NCBI GenBank assembly: GCA_026874595.1
Contig: CM049317.1
Span: 45,532,401 to 45,596,400 of the forward strand
DNA from: Sipunculus nudus
Taxonomy: Eukaryota; Annelida; Sipuncula; Golfingiida; Sipunculidae
Length of the DNA stretch: 64,000 nt
Reading direction: 5' to 3'
Numbering within the stretch: position 1 is the stretch's first letter; the number at the start of each line of letters is the position of its first letter. A model generated the notes under the pieces. That model was not told where the DNA came from. It worked only from the letters and a program-made list of their open reading frames with translations, and did not search any database. Made by a program: the position numbers and the translations under genes. This document shows positions 1-11,073 of the stretch, one piece after another.

Positions 1-719
1 TTCTAGGCCATTGTAGTGCTGGAAACGAGTGCCTGTGGTCATACACTACAGCAGCAGACACTTTAGCGCGCAAAGTTGGTGGGTTGGACTTCTTCGGAAC
101 ATTTTCCGCTCAAATACCCCTGGCCGAGGTCTTTTTCCAATGGCCTGTTCTCCTCAATCAGGAATGACTTGTTATTGTTTATTGGTACTAAATATCTACA
201 TTCTTGTTTGTATATAATCAAAACTCTAAAAGTTATTGAAAACGAACTGATGTACATGATTACCGGTGTCATCGTCTCTTATCCTAAGTATTTTGCTGAC
301 CTTTTGTAACGTCACTATCTTCCTTTGGACCAAGCACCATTCCTGTATAATACATAATAATCCTGTATAATATTCTAATATATAATTCAGCTAACACTGA
401 TTCTCTAAGCTGAAGACACAGCATTTCAGACACGATCATAAGTTCTCTATATCATAAGTTCTCTATATGCTATTATATTTATATATTTATAATAATAATT
501 AGCCATACTTATAAATGCGTCAGTTTATTTAAGCGCCGGTGATTTGTCTTAAAATTAAAATTATGTCTGGCCGCTTGAATAAGGTAGAGGTTTTAATGTA
601 TCAACCAAAAATCTGCATTCTAAGGAATGCAAGCCTCCGCCATGTGGAGGTCCTTTTTGTGGGATGCTACCAAAACCGTGTTTGCAATCACTTATTCGGG
701 CCATATTCCCAGGTTCATT
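1..719. other. AT-rich sequence, no gene recognised
   Basis: Only short overlapping frames are present (at most 77 codons), with no domain, signal peptide or repeated family that I recognise. Short duplications such as ATAAGTTCTCTATAT at about 438-470 are low-complexity. I see no support for a gene. Confidence 0.5.
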
Positions 720-905
720 CGTGCATAAGTGACCGTACATATGTGAATATTCCCTGATGACGTTTCTGAATCCAGACCCACAGCAAAATCATTGGCCCAT
801 TTCGGAAATATCCTGAAAATTTCATGAGATTCTGTTCATGTTTGCGCGAGTTATAATACAATATATATACACACAAACACACGCACGCACACACAAACAC
901 ACCTA
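720..905 (-). repeat. Interspersed repeat copy with CA-rich tail
   Basis: Read on the minus strand, a GTGT-rich tract runs into a sequence containing ATGAACAGAATCTCATGAAA, then GGGCCAATGATTTTG, then GTGGGTCTG, and ends near CACATATGTACG. A plus-strand segment at 58,452-58,645 has the same order: GT-rich tract, ATGAACGGATACGCATGA, GGCAATGGACCATTGAAG, GTGGGTCTG, CACATATGTACG. Two diverged copies in one window point to a dispersed non-autonomous element that starts beside a microsatellite. The class is not determined. Confidence 0.5.
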
Positions 906-1059
906 CGAATGGAGATGTACACATATATACCCTCCAGTCGGAGGCAACACCTAGTCATAATTATAGGGCTGTAGATACACTGAGAGGTGATTATTACATG
1001 ATAAAGTTACCAGGGTCCCCTATCGTTTACAGTTTCACAGATATCTGCTGTCTTGTCAG

Positions 1060-2260
1060 TTTTACTTTTAATCCGCCTCCACTTTAGATTTGATACATGT
1101 CTGAAAGCTTTGTTTACAATATTAAGTTTACAGTAATGATATTTTGTACGTCAGTCATTATGCTGTGGGTGTAGACGCGTTAACAGGGGCTAAACACAAC
1201 AATTGGAGTCACACGAGAAACGTTTTAAATAATTCTCTTTGGCGCCACCTGATGCTTGCGGTGGCGCCATCTGTGTTCTTCTCGTGGTGCAAGATTAAGT
1301 TTTATTTTGATGTAATTACTAATTTGATATGGATATTAATGTATAAGGGTGAATTGCACTATGATGACGAATAAAGGCTCTACCAATTTTATGAAAATGT
1401 TTTGAAGTTGTGACAAAAATTTATTAAAAAATATACCCCGGATCTATACATTTATTGTACTGGATTTATTTACATATGCCGTCTAAACAGTTGTCCTTTT
1501 AACACGCCTCAACTGCAAATTTGATATATGTCTCAAAGTTTATATAAGAATAGAACTGACTCGTCAATTTTGTTCGACAGTCTATCGAGGGCGAATGTCG
1601 CTGCTTTGAGAAGCGCCAGAAACCCGGTCTCTTTAACTTTTATAGTTTAGGATATAAATTCTCTCTTAATAAACGCTGTCTTAAAACTTTTAAATTCTCC
1701 ACTGAAAACTAGATACGTCTAAACGCTTGCATAAGAATCGTCATTTTAATGCGGTCGCAGCTGCATCATGTGGTGCTAAAAACGAGAGGAGAAATTCGGG
1801 CACTCGAGATATTAGAGATAATTCGAGATATTTGCTGTATTACCTGTAATACTTTGAACCCTCCTCAAATACAGACTTGATTAAAGATGAAACACGTGTC
1901 TGTATGCTTGAATAAGAATAAGGTTTACTCTGTCATAATTTTTTCGACTCTCATTAAAATACGATTGCTGATGCATTGGGAGGTAGTCAACTCGAGTAAA
2001 GTATTCGAGCTAAATGCTTCGTGACAGGTGTACTTTTAACCCGGCTCTACTGCAGATTTGATACGTCTCATAGCTTGTATACCGTATAAGAATATAAAGT
2101 TACTGCAATTACATTTTGTATGATAGTTATCATAGATGCAGTGGGATGTCCTGGACACAATTAAAAGCCTGGTTCGCTATACTGCTGGAGATATAGGCTG
2201 TTTCACCATGCAATTATACGCTTAACCCGCCTCCAGTGCATGTTTGTTTAAGAATAATGT
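1060..2260 (+). repeat. Highly diverged ~180-bp tandem repeat
   Basis: A block resembling CTTTTAACCCGCCTCCACTG, then GATTTGATACGTCT and AAGCTTGTATAAGAATA, recurs near 1064, 1496, 1688, 1850, 2030 and 2217. The last spacings are about 192, 162, 180 and 187 bp. The following segment (TTTTGTACGACAGT... then GATGCAGTGGG-like) also recurs. The interval 1064-1496 is long enough for a further copy plus an insertion. Copies are only loosely similar, so this looks like an old tandem array. The short open frame at 1144-1374 lies inside it and is not treated as a gene. Confidence 0.45.
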
Positions 2261-4365
2261 TTTATCACATCACACTTTTCAACAAAGATTAAAACAGGAT
2301 AAAAACACGTACATGTACATGATTTTCCCTTGATCCCTGTGTTAATAAAGAGTAAACCTGTGCCACATACCTTACTAAATAGATGTATGTTAATTAATCA
2401 GGGGCCAGAGTGCAGCTGCAAAGTAAGCAAGTTTAAGGAAGTGTAAGCACTCGAAAGGGGGTGGTAGTGGAAGGGGATAGCCCCTCACACGGTTTCGAAA
2501 TTTTGAGAAAAAAAAAAATAATATATAAAATATGCATTTCAATGCATTTAATTAACCAATTTCCCACTTTTAATCACGTGCTGCACCACACAAAAAATGA
2601 CCAGACCTGAAATATAGAATTTACAGAATCATGTGTGCAAAATTGATAAATTTATACACCATAATATAGTCTTATTCAAATATTAATACAACTTCAGATC
2701 CATTACTTGGTTTTTAATTTTACTCAAAACCATAGGCGTCCATGTTTGAACGATATACCATTTTCAAACTTACTTAAAGTTTAAGATGTAATTATCAAAT
2801 AAAAATTACCATGAAAAATTAAATTTCCAGAAAACTTACTTGATTTCAGACATATTAGTGATAGATTTAGCAATACAAAAAAAATATATTCTAAAGCAGA
2901 CCTCTGTATTAAGGTTATCAGTTTTAATATTACTCATACAAGTACATTTCCAACCGTTCTCACTGAAATAAATTCCATTATATTCAATTCACTTACCCAC
3001 AATAATTACAAAATACCTATATAACTAAACACACTCAATTAAGAAAAGAAGTCACAGTTGTTTTCTATGATGCATGTGGACTAAGAAGAAATACATTGTC
3101 AATGCAAATTGATGGATACACTGTAGTCGTCCCAGATCTCCTCTCGTGTAACCGTTGCTTTGTATAGCAAGATATTCTGGATTCCAACACCAGGGTGCAC
3201 TTAAAGCAAAAAGACCAATGAAAACGTGGTATTGCTTTGTACATCCAGCTCCAAATTTTAAACATGCGACACCCGCTCTCAGTGTATATCCATTGCGTGA
3301 GGAGCGTATCACAAATGTACCTTTAATCCTTTACCTCAACCCCAAGTAATCAAGTATATATATTGTTTTATTTAAAACAAATATTGTAAGCATGTGATAA
3401 TATACTGCATTTGCCTACGGCCATTTTATATCGAGGATGTCAATTTATTTTCCCTTCCTTTTCTTTACATTATATGGTTTTCATGTGCGAGATTTTATTC
3501 TTTTATGTGATGGATGGCAGCAGGGTACTCCGGCTCTGAACCGTCTCGAAGTTAATATATTTATAACCAACAATACCGGCAGTGTTCTCATATTTAAAAT
3601 CATCGGCAAACATTTAAACAATGGTTCTTTAACTGATTCGATCGGTTGACTCCCAAGATTGTCTGCCTTTATTAGGTTTAAAAGCACCGGTGAAACTTTG
3701 TGACTGGTACAAACAGCTGGACTTCTAGTGTAGCTCAGATAACAGAGGACAGACTGATGATAACATTCTGTTATATATGGGACATTAACAAGATAAACAG
3801 GAATAAGTGAGAGAGCAATGTTTTAGGTTTAAGTCATAGTTGGGTACTTGGCTGCTCGGGTCTGTCCGAACACCAAGACTATATACTGGTTACTATAGAG
3901 ATATATTTTATCTCCATCGCCCATTGTATAACGTTCACTCTGCTGACCTTCGCGAAGTGTGCATCAAGTATGAAGGTGATTTTCCCAAGGCTGAAAATGT
4001 CAGCATCATCATGGATGGGATGCAGTTTGCAGAGTGTGCAGACAGAAACATACAAACCAAGAACAGTAAACAACAGGAAACAAGTTATTTAATGATATAA
4101 CTGACATTTCGAAATTTCACTTCGGTCCATTCTGGGTGGATATTCATACCTATTTCTTATTGACAAATACATAGATTCTGGTGAAAAGCATGTTGATATA
4201 TTTATCCATTTAAAATAAAATACCAAACTGTTACTGGTTTTCTTCCATGCTATAACTATAAAAGTTACCATTCAGCCACTGATTTTATTTTGTTTACTGA
4301 AGATATCAACAACAGGACATATTGGCACATGCACCTGTAGACAATTACGTGGCCTAATGTCTTGT
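2261..4365. other. No gene recognised
   Basis: AT-rich sequence with an A run at about 2506-2518. Frames at 3052-3312 (minus, 86 codons) and 3840-4100 (plus, 86 codons) have no recognised motif or neighbouring exon, and both strands are equally open there. I found no repeat family. Confidence 0.45.
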
Positions 4366-4432
4366 TTATATTATATATATATTATATATATATATATATA
4401 TAGACAATGAACATAAAAAGAAGAGAGACATC

Positions 4433-4498
<66 letters not shown>

Positions 4499-4500
4499 CA
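4366..4500. repeat. (AT)n and (AC)n microsatellites
   Basis: An (AT)n tract occupies about 4369-4402. It is followed by an uninterrupted (AC)n tract at about 4433-4466 that passes directly into (AT)n up to about 4493. Confidence 0.95.
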
Positions 4501-4744
4501 TACACTAAATTACTCATGGTCAAAACTCAGATTCGTTCAGTGTATATTTCATAAACGTGAATCCAAAGTTCCAAAATGTCTCTGTTGATATTTGTGTCAG
4601 GAAATCAAGGTCTGTAACACGTGTTGTACTTAATTCTTAATACAATAAACCCATTTGATAACAACATCTTTTATTTTCTATATTATGATGCTGATGCACA
4701 TGGTGTATGGTTATGTATGGTAGATACCAGTTGTGTCCTCTATT

Positions 4745-5003
4745 AAAGTAAACCTTTTGTCAAAACAACACAAGTTACTTGTGTTAAATATAGCACCAAA
4801 AAAATGTGTTACGAATAACAAAATATCTTGTGTTAATTTAACACAAAAATATGTAACATCTGACACAAATTTGTTTTACCTTTAACACTAGTATATTGTG
4901 TTAATTTAACACGATTGTTTTACCTTGAACACAACTAGATTGTGTTATTATTACAAAAGATTGTAATACTTTTAACACAAGTATCTTGTGTAAATTTAAC
5001 CAG
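4745..5003. repeat. Cluster of AACACAAG/CTTGTGTT palindromic repeats
   Basis: The segment repeats near-palindromes of the form TTAACACAAGTATCTTGTGT (seen almost exactly at about 4974-4996). Related forms occur near 4755-4790, 4810-4845, 4862-4915 and 4925-4950, alternating with TTTTACCTT spacers at roughly 55-65 bp. Each could extrude as a hairpin with an arm of about 9 bp. I see no coding capacity. It may be the core of a non-autonomous element. Confidence 0.6.
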
Positions 5004-5714
5004 AGTGCAGCTGGTGGACTCCAACCACTGCAATCCACCAAAGTTCGACCATACTGAATATCAAACCCATCCAAAAGTAATACAAACCGAATCAACAATT
5101 CAAGGTCACTGATCAAGGTCATACGTTAAATATTCGCGATTTTCCCAACTGCAGTGTTTCGTGAGGTTTTCATTTTCGCGCTTTACTTTACAGTAATTTT
5201 CACTATGTACATGGCCAATATTATATCAGTTACTTTATATGCCCGCAAAATCTTAATAGTTTTAGAGGAGCTTAGGTAACATCGAACATGTAGAAATTCC
5301 GCATTCAATATTAACAGATATATTAAGAATTTATATTGTTTAAATGATCAATCATTGAATTACGGGTAACATAAAATGTATGCTAATATTGACGCTACCT
5401 TCAAAATGCACGTGAGACCATTGAGGCTTTAGCATAAAGTACTGTTCACCTGTGCAGGTGTGGCGTCTTGTTTCGTGATAATTTCCCCTTCGCGCATATC
5501 GGGAATTTGAAACCCTCGCGTAAAAAGTCCACCACAGTATTTTATTGTCTACTCATCACATCTCCATCTCTTGCCCGCGTTATTCCAGGAAGTCTGTCAG
5601 CATCAACAGTTTGTTCCGTCACATCAGGGCTATTGAAAAAGAGGGCCTAACGCGATGGAATTATTAGATTTTCGAAATCAATATCCACTACCTCTATACA
5701 AACATTTGTCGAAT
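5004..5714. other. No gene recognised
   Basis: I see no long open frame, microsatellite or repeat family in this stretch. A 60-codon frame at 5468-5650 has no recognisable features. Confidence 0.4.
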
Positions 5715-5767
5715 TCTATTTTTTATGCCCACGCCACAAAGTGGCCGGGGCATATAGTTTTACCCAT

Positions 5768-5828
5768 GTCCGTCATTCCGTCCTTCCGTCATTCCGTCCT
5801 TCCGTCCTTCCGTCCTTCCGTCATTCCG
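5768..5828 (+). repeat. (TTCCGTC)-type microsatellite in Helitron
   Basis: A run of TTCCGTCA/TTCCGTCC units lies directly left of the tandem core. In pearl-type elements a short microsatellite occupies this position. Confidence 0.85.
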
Positions 5829-5842
5829 AAATCAAACAGTTG

Positions 5843-6560
5843 ACTTTTTTTCGCAATGCCTGCAGATATTGGCCTGATTTTTGGTGTGTCGGCAGATATA
5901 GACCAGTTAGAGATCGAGTTTGCGTTTCGTCCCGGTTGACCTACTTTTGACCGTTTTACGGCTCCTAAACTTAGAAAATTTCATGAAAAATAGAAATATT
6001 CATGACAGATACACATGTACGGACTTTTTTTCGCAATGCCTGCAGATATTGGCCTGATTTTTGGTGTGTGGGCAGATATAGACCAGTTACAGATCGAGTT
6101 TGCGTTTCGTCCTGGTTGACCTATTTTTGACCGTTTTACGGCTCCTAAACTTAGAAAATTTCATGAAAAATAGAAATTTTCATGACAAATACACATGTAC
6201 GGACTTTTTTTCGCAATGCCTGCAGATATTGGCCTAATTTTTGGTGTGTGGGCAGATAATGACGAGTTACAGATCGAGTTTGTGTTTCGTCCGGGTTGAC
6301 CTACTTTTGACCGTTTTACGGCTCCTAAACTTAGAAAATTTCATTAAAAATAGAAATTTTTATGACAAATACACATGTACGGACTTTTTAGCAATGCCTG
6401 CAGATATTGGCCTGATTTTTGGTGTGGGCAGATAATGACCAGTTACAGATCGAGTTCATGTTTCGTCCCGGTTGGCCTAATTTTGACCGTTTTACGGCTC
6501 CGAAACTTAGAAAAATTCATGAAAAATAGAAATTTTCATGACAAATACACATGTACAGCC
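5843..6560 (+). repeat. 180-bp tandem core of the Helitron (4 copies)
   Basis: The marker GCAATGCCTGCAGATATTGG recurs at 5853, 6033, 6213 and 6391, a period of 180 bp (179 for the last). Each unit also holds a GATCGAGTT...TTTCGTCC...GGTTG block and GACCGTTTTACGGCTCC. Two more diverged units lie at about 7235-7570, after an interrupting segment, so the core originally had at least six units. Small open frames repeat across units in register (180 is divisible by 3), which explains the repeated short peptides here. Confidence 0.85.
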
Positions 6561-7234
6561 CTTTTTAGCCCTCAGCTCATAGGCTGATGGGCTATTGTCG
6601 TCACCCAAGCTGTCCATCTGTCCATCTGTCTGTCCGGTGTCTGTCCTTCCGTTCCGCGTCTGTTAACTTTTACCTTGTGAGCGGGATATCTCTAAAAGGA
6701 TTCACCGTTGGAATTTTATTTCAGCAGTGAAGATGTATGTCGATAAAATCTCGGTCAAGTTCGAAGATGGGTGACCTTGACCCATTTTTCTACATTTTAG
6801 AGCTGATTATAGAAAAACACTCAGAAGTTTATATCTCAGGAACCATTGTGTGGATTTTCACAAAACTTACTATGATCATTGGGACTGATGGTCTGTATGT
6901 GCTGCACAATTTTGGTGGCGCCACCTGCAATTTCTGATTTTTTAATGAAATTTTATCGGATTTTTTCAATTTTGGCGTTTTGTGCAGGATATCTCCAAAG
7001 GTATTCAACACAGGAACTTCATTTCTTCAGTCCTATTGCATTATATTTACAAAATCTTGGTCAAGTTCAAAGATGGGTGATCTTGACCTACTTTTCAAAG
7101 TCACAGAGCTTTTTTATAGAAAAAAACTTAGGAGCTTATTTCTCAGGAAGCATTTGGTGGATTGTTATGAAACATGGTATATACCTCTACAATTTAAATT
7201 TATAAATGATTATCAACTTTTGCTAATATTCTAG
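6561..7234 (+). mobile_element. Second tandem-bearing element nested in the Helitron core
   Basis: This segment interrupts the 180-bp tandem core. It begins with a hairpin at 6567-6593 (AGCCCTCAGC paired with GCTGATGGGCT, one bulge). A GTCCATCTGTCTGTCCGG-type microsatellite follows at about 6611-6660. Two copies of a roughly 306-bp unit come next; TCAAGTTCGAAGATGGGTGA near 6755 and TCAAGTTCAAAGATGGGTGA near 7061 mark them. It ends at about 7234 with CTAATATTCTAG, beyond which the host core resumes. The hairpin, microsatellite, tandem core and CTAG end suggest a related Helitron-type element inserted into the first. Confidence 0.55.
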
Positions 7235-7621
7235 TTTCGCAATGCAATGCTTACAGATACTGGCCTAATGTTTGGTCTGTGGGCGCATAATGACCACTTA
7301 CAGATCGAGTTCGCGTTTCGTCCCAGTTAACCTTTTTTTCACCATATGACAGATCCTGAACATAGAAAATTTCATGAAAGACAGAAATTTTCATGAAAAA
7401 TGCACATATATGGACTTTTTTTTCACAATGCTTGCAGATACTGGCCTGATTTTTGGTGTGTTGCTTGATAATGACCCTTAACAGATCGAGTTTGCATTTT
7501 GCCCTTGTTGACCTACTTTTGACCATACAACACTTCCTGAACTTAAAAAAAATTACAAAATTTAACAAATGTTTCTAATTTGCCCCAGGCGGGGGCATTT
7601 GTGTCGTTCCGACACATCTAG

Positions 7622-8800
7622 TTTTAATTTTGTTTTTACCTGTACTTTTTCTGATAGATTTCAGATATGACTCTGCAAGTCACGTTTGTTGGGCGATAAT
7701 AGACGACATAAACCAGAGCCATACCCCTCTTTGCATTTTAACATGCTGATGTCCACTATCTACAATCCGTAGCTGCACGCTTTGAGCTTTATCCAATTTG
7801 CTAGATCATCTTCGGGTCCAGAGTGATTATAACTGTATGAGAAGCGTTATCTCATCATTTCAGTAATTTTGCATACCGCTATCACCTGATATTGATAAGT
7901 GTGACACGAAATTAAACTGTCGGTTACTCTTTCTGAATTTCTCTCAGTGTACACACACATGCACGTCATTATAGCACACAAACGTAAACAAACAAATAAG
8001 CATGAAAATATTTAATATGTTAAATATTTAATCATACCACCATGTCAGGAGAGTGATGTCTACGTAATTGAAAGGAATGTGATAATTAAATTATTAATTT
8101 CGGTCTCATTCTCTCTAAGAGTACACACACCATCACACACACACGCATGGAAACGCTAAATTCCGATTTGAAGTCCGACCGTATTAAACCCGTGTAGGGC
8201 TTCGAATAGAGGAACCCTTTGGCATCATTGAAGCACCTTCCTCAGTAATGATATCAAGTAACAGTAAATGCATTTTTGCTGTTTTTATTTGAAAGGGTTG
8301 GCAAACATTTAAAAGGTACTTGACATTGACTTTAAGCTCAAACGGACACGCCTTGCTTTTGGAGTAGAAAACAAGGTTAGGTAAACCTTTGAGCACGTGG
8401 TGGTCATTATGTGCAGGGAACATTGCATCCAGACAAACACTGGATCCTGATGTGACTGGCTGGTGCCAAGTTTGGAGGCAAAATTAACAAATTACCCAAA
8501 TCTATCCATACATTTTGTTTTTATTCTTACCTGAAATTTTGGGCGGAAAGTGTCAGAAATACTAAAATTTTGATGAGATCTTTACATTTAACTCACAAGC
8601 GTTTTCCCTGTGGGTGACGTCACTGCCAAGTTGACAGTGCTCATAGATGTGCCAATTGCTTTTGAACAAATCGCACAACCTCATGTTTTCCCCCTAAAAT
8701 TAAATAGAAAAACGGGGTTTCCCCCTCCAGCATCCGGGTTCAGTGTGTTACATGATACTATAGTAGATTTTGAATACCTTTAATTGACCACAATGACGCA
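7622..8800. other. No gene recognised
   Basis: Short CA-rich patches lie near 7950 and 8125. A 79-codon minus-strand frame at 8184-8423 matches no family I know. I see no support for a gene or element. Confidence 0.4.
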
Positions 8801-8804
8801 TCCC

Positions 8805-8965
8805 TGGTGGGATAGCGCAGCGCTACCGCGTGTCAGGGTATAACACTAGACGTGTGCTCCTCAGAGTCGCTTGAGCCCTTATTTAGGCGAAATGGTAAGA
8901 AAGCGACAGAGCGTAGGCAAATGCGTGTTATTGGCACCTCTTTTGTGGTGCCCACGCACGAAATA
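8805..8965 (+). repeat. Possible tRNA-derived SINE-like fragment
   Basis: GGGATAGCGCAGCGCTACCG at about 8811 resembles a tRNA A box, and GAGTCGCTTGAGCCC about 50 bp downstream is a weak B-box-like sequence. I cannot fold a full tRNA, no second copy was found in the window, and the 3' end is undefined. This is a tentative call. Confidence 0.25.
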
Positions 8966-9029
8966 CCACGTAAAGCACGACTATCAATTAGTGCACAGTA
9001 AGATCACACCCACTAATAGGGATTCATGG

Positions 9030-9032
<3 letters not shown>

Positions 9033-9104
<72 letters not shown>

Positions 9105-9824
9105 TTCAACATGCATTCATAGGTCTAACAGGGATTTCTTAAAATTTACCAATCTCCTAGATGTTTGATGAGATCCAGTGGGGGTTTTTATAAACAAGAC
9201 TACCCCTCACTCCGGGGACACACGGGATCACACGCACTAGATTACTCCAGGCCATGTGTTATTTTATTTCTCCAGATATGACAATTTAAAAAAAAAATGT
9301 TTGACATCTAATTGTGCTTAGTATAATGTAGTAAAAATGCCATCTCAAACTGCCCAGTAGCATGTGGCGAAATATTAAATGCAGGTCACCAAATTAAAGA
9401 AAACTTCGACATAAAAACAGGAATTAAACGAGTGTTAAATGTCACACCAGCATGGGCCACCAATATTGTTATGCATATATTATATTTATAGATGTTTTAG
9501 ATTTAATGCTAAATTGTATTTATTTAAGTTTGTACTGTGAGCCACAATGCCTTTTCTGTAAAAGAACTTCGTCAGGTGAGATTTCACTATATATATATAT
9601 ATATACGCATATAGATGTATATAGATGTATTGATATATATATATGTATATAGATGTATATATACGTATATATAGTGTGTGTGTAGCATACTATGTGTATA
9701 TTTGTTGTACGAATCCAACAGTAGCTGGATGACACACAATATTTATCTAACCATGATAAAGCAGCCTCTATCATTCATTATGCATATATATATAAATATA
9801 TATATATATATAATATATAATATA

Positions 9825-9863
<39 letters not shown>

Positions 9864-9911
9864 CTGTTGGGTTCCAAAACGTATGACTGCATGGTGAGAA
9901 AAAAAGAATAA

Positions 9912-9975
<64 letters not shown>
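9033..9975. repeat. Cluster of long (AT)n microsatellites
   Basis: Long near-perfect (AT)n tracts lie at about 9033-9099, 9784-9856 and 9916-9975, with shorter interrupted tracts (including ATAGATGT units) at 9588-9680. Open frames made of Tyr-Ile repeats on either strand come from these tracts and are not genes. Between 9100 and 9580 I see unremarkable sequence. Confidence 0.95.
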
Positions 9976-9978
<3 letters not shown>

Positions 9979-10520
9979 TGAACCCAATAGCCGTGTTTAT
10001 AGTCCCATGGAAAAACAACGAAACGAAACAGGATATAAAAGCTTGTTCATGGTCTATAAATAAGCAACATCCATGATGATTTGTTATTTGATAAAAACAA
10101 CCGACTTGTTACCTTACAGTTCCTGTACTGCCAGGCTGATCTCATGCTGAGAGAACATAAAATATATACAAGTAAGAATTATTATTTATCGTTGTGTAAT
10201 TCTCATCACATTTTTGCAAAAATACCCTGAAGAGTGACTCTGTATTCTTTTTAAGATTTACCGAAGAATATGGTAATTATTCTTTTTTTCACTATTTATT
10301 CAAAATTTAAGTGAAAGTTGCATTCTTTTCTCCTTTTTTGCAGTAATAGAGTTCTGATTAAATCACCTTAATCATAATTTATTGAAAGAAAAATGACCAT
10401 TTACTTTTACTCAGAGTAGGGAAAGCATGTAAAATGATACACTAATATAATTTTTTTTATTGAAGCTGCCATTACTTAAAGTACATTTAATGTAGCTGTT
10501 TAGCTAAAACCTTAAAAAAA
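9976..10520. other. No gene recognised
   Basis: AT-rich sequence with T-rich and A-rich runs and no convincing open frame. Confidence 0.4.
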
Positions 10521-10523
10521 TTT

Positions 10524-10615
10524 TGACCGGTCCAGGGATAAGCGGTCCGGTATTATATGTGTATATAAGCGGTCCGGTCCTGTCCAGTCCAAAATTGTGG
10601 AGCGGACCGATCCAA
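10524..10615 (+). repeat. GGTCCGG-rich element fragment
   Basis: AAGCGGTCCGGTATTATATG and GCGGTCCGGTCCTGTCCAG, then CCAAAATTGTGGAGCGGACC, closely match 17,620-17,712, the right end of the element annotated at 16,683-17,712. This is probably a terminal fragment of the same family. Confidence 0.6.
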
Positions 10616-10623
10616 GCTAACGT

Positions 10624-10895
10624 GACGATTACTTCAATCTGTAGGTTCAATCATGCAACATATGACTGTAAACGAAACGATTACTCTCAATCTGTTGATA
10701 CTACCATGCAATATGTGACTGTAAACCTGACGATTACTCTCATTCTGTAGATACAGCCACGTGACGTGACTGTCACCGTGACGGTTACTCTCAATTTGTA
10801 GATACAGTCACGTGACATGTGACTGTCACCGAGACGGTTACTCTCATTTTGTAGATACAGCCGCGTATCATCTCACCAAGACGGTTACTCTCAAA
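10624..10895 (+). repeat. 52-bp minisatellite upstream of the GPCR copy
   Basis: The marker GACGATTACTCTCA, or GACGGTTACTCTCA in later units, recurs at 10,624, 10,676, 10,729, 10,780, 10,833 and 10,880. Spacings are 52, 53, 51, 53 and 47 bp. Later units contain CACGTGAC and TGACTGTCACC; one reads CCACGTGACGTGACTG, which joins an E-box (CACGTG) to a CRE-like half-site. The repeat ends about 180 bp before the GPCR start codon, so it may lie in the promoter or 5' untranslated region. Confidence 0.75.
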
Positions 10896-11073
10896 TTTTC
10901 CATTTAGTGGAATCTCCACGCGTAGAAGGAAAATTAACATATATGTTTTTTTAAACAAATATGCAGTGCCAGATTAAAACATGTTTTATTGTATTTTTAA
11001 AAAAGTTTGTGTCTTATACTTTCCAGAGGTATTTGTATATGTATCATCACAATTAACCTGCATCGAAGTAAGA

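Larger units (their letters stand above)
5715..7621 (+). mobile_element. Pearl-like non-autonomous Helitron with tandem core
   Basis: The left end carries an imperfect hairpin at 5724-5754 (arms TATGCCCACGCCAC and GTGGCCGGGGCATA, loop AAA). Next comes a (TTCCGTC/A)n microsatellite at about 5768-5828, then a tandem core with a 180-bp period. The right end has a hairpin TGCCCC-loop-GGGGCA at 7581-7597, then a perfect hairpin GTGTCGTTCCGACAC at 7601-7615, two bases, then CTAG at 7618-7621 followed by T. A terminal hairpin, CTRR and T are Helitron 3' hallmarks. A microsatellite beside a tandem core is the layout of bivalve pearl elements. No Rep/helicase is present, so it would need a helper in trans. 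The exact left terminus is uncertain by a few bases. Confidence 0.75.

Noticed and set aside
3052-4271. Frames of 60-86 codons on both strands
   Set aside because: No motif, splice context or neighbouring exon is recognisable, and lengths are within what random AT-rich DNA yields.
5655-6587. Repeated 60-70 codon frames with shared peptides
   Set aside because: They arise from the 180-bp Helitron core, whose length is a multiple of three, and not from a gene family.
8811-8880. A tRNA gene
   Set aside because: An A-box-like sequence is present but I could not form acceptor, anticodon and T arms. At most it is a SINE fragment.
9033-9987. Tyr-Ile repeat frames on both strands
   Set aside because: They are translations of (AT)n microsatellites.
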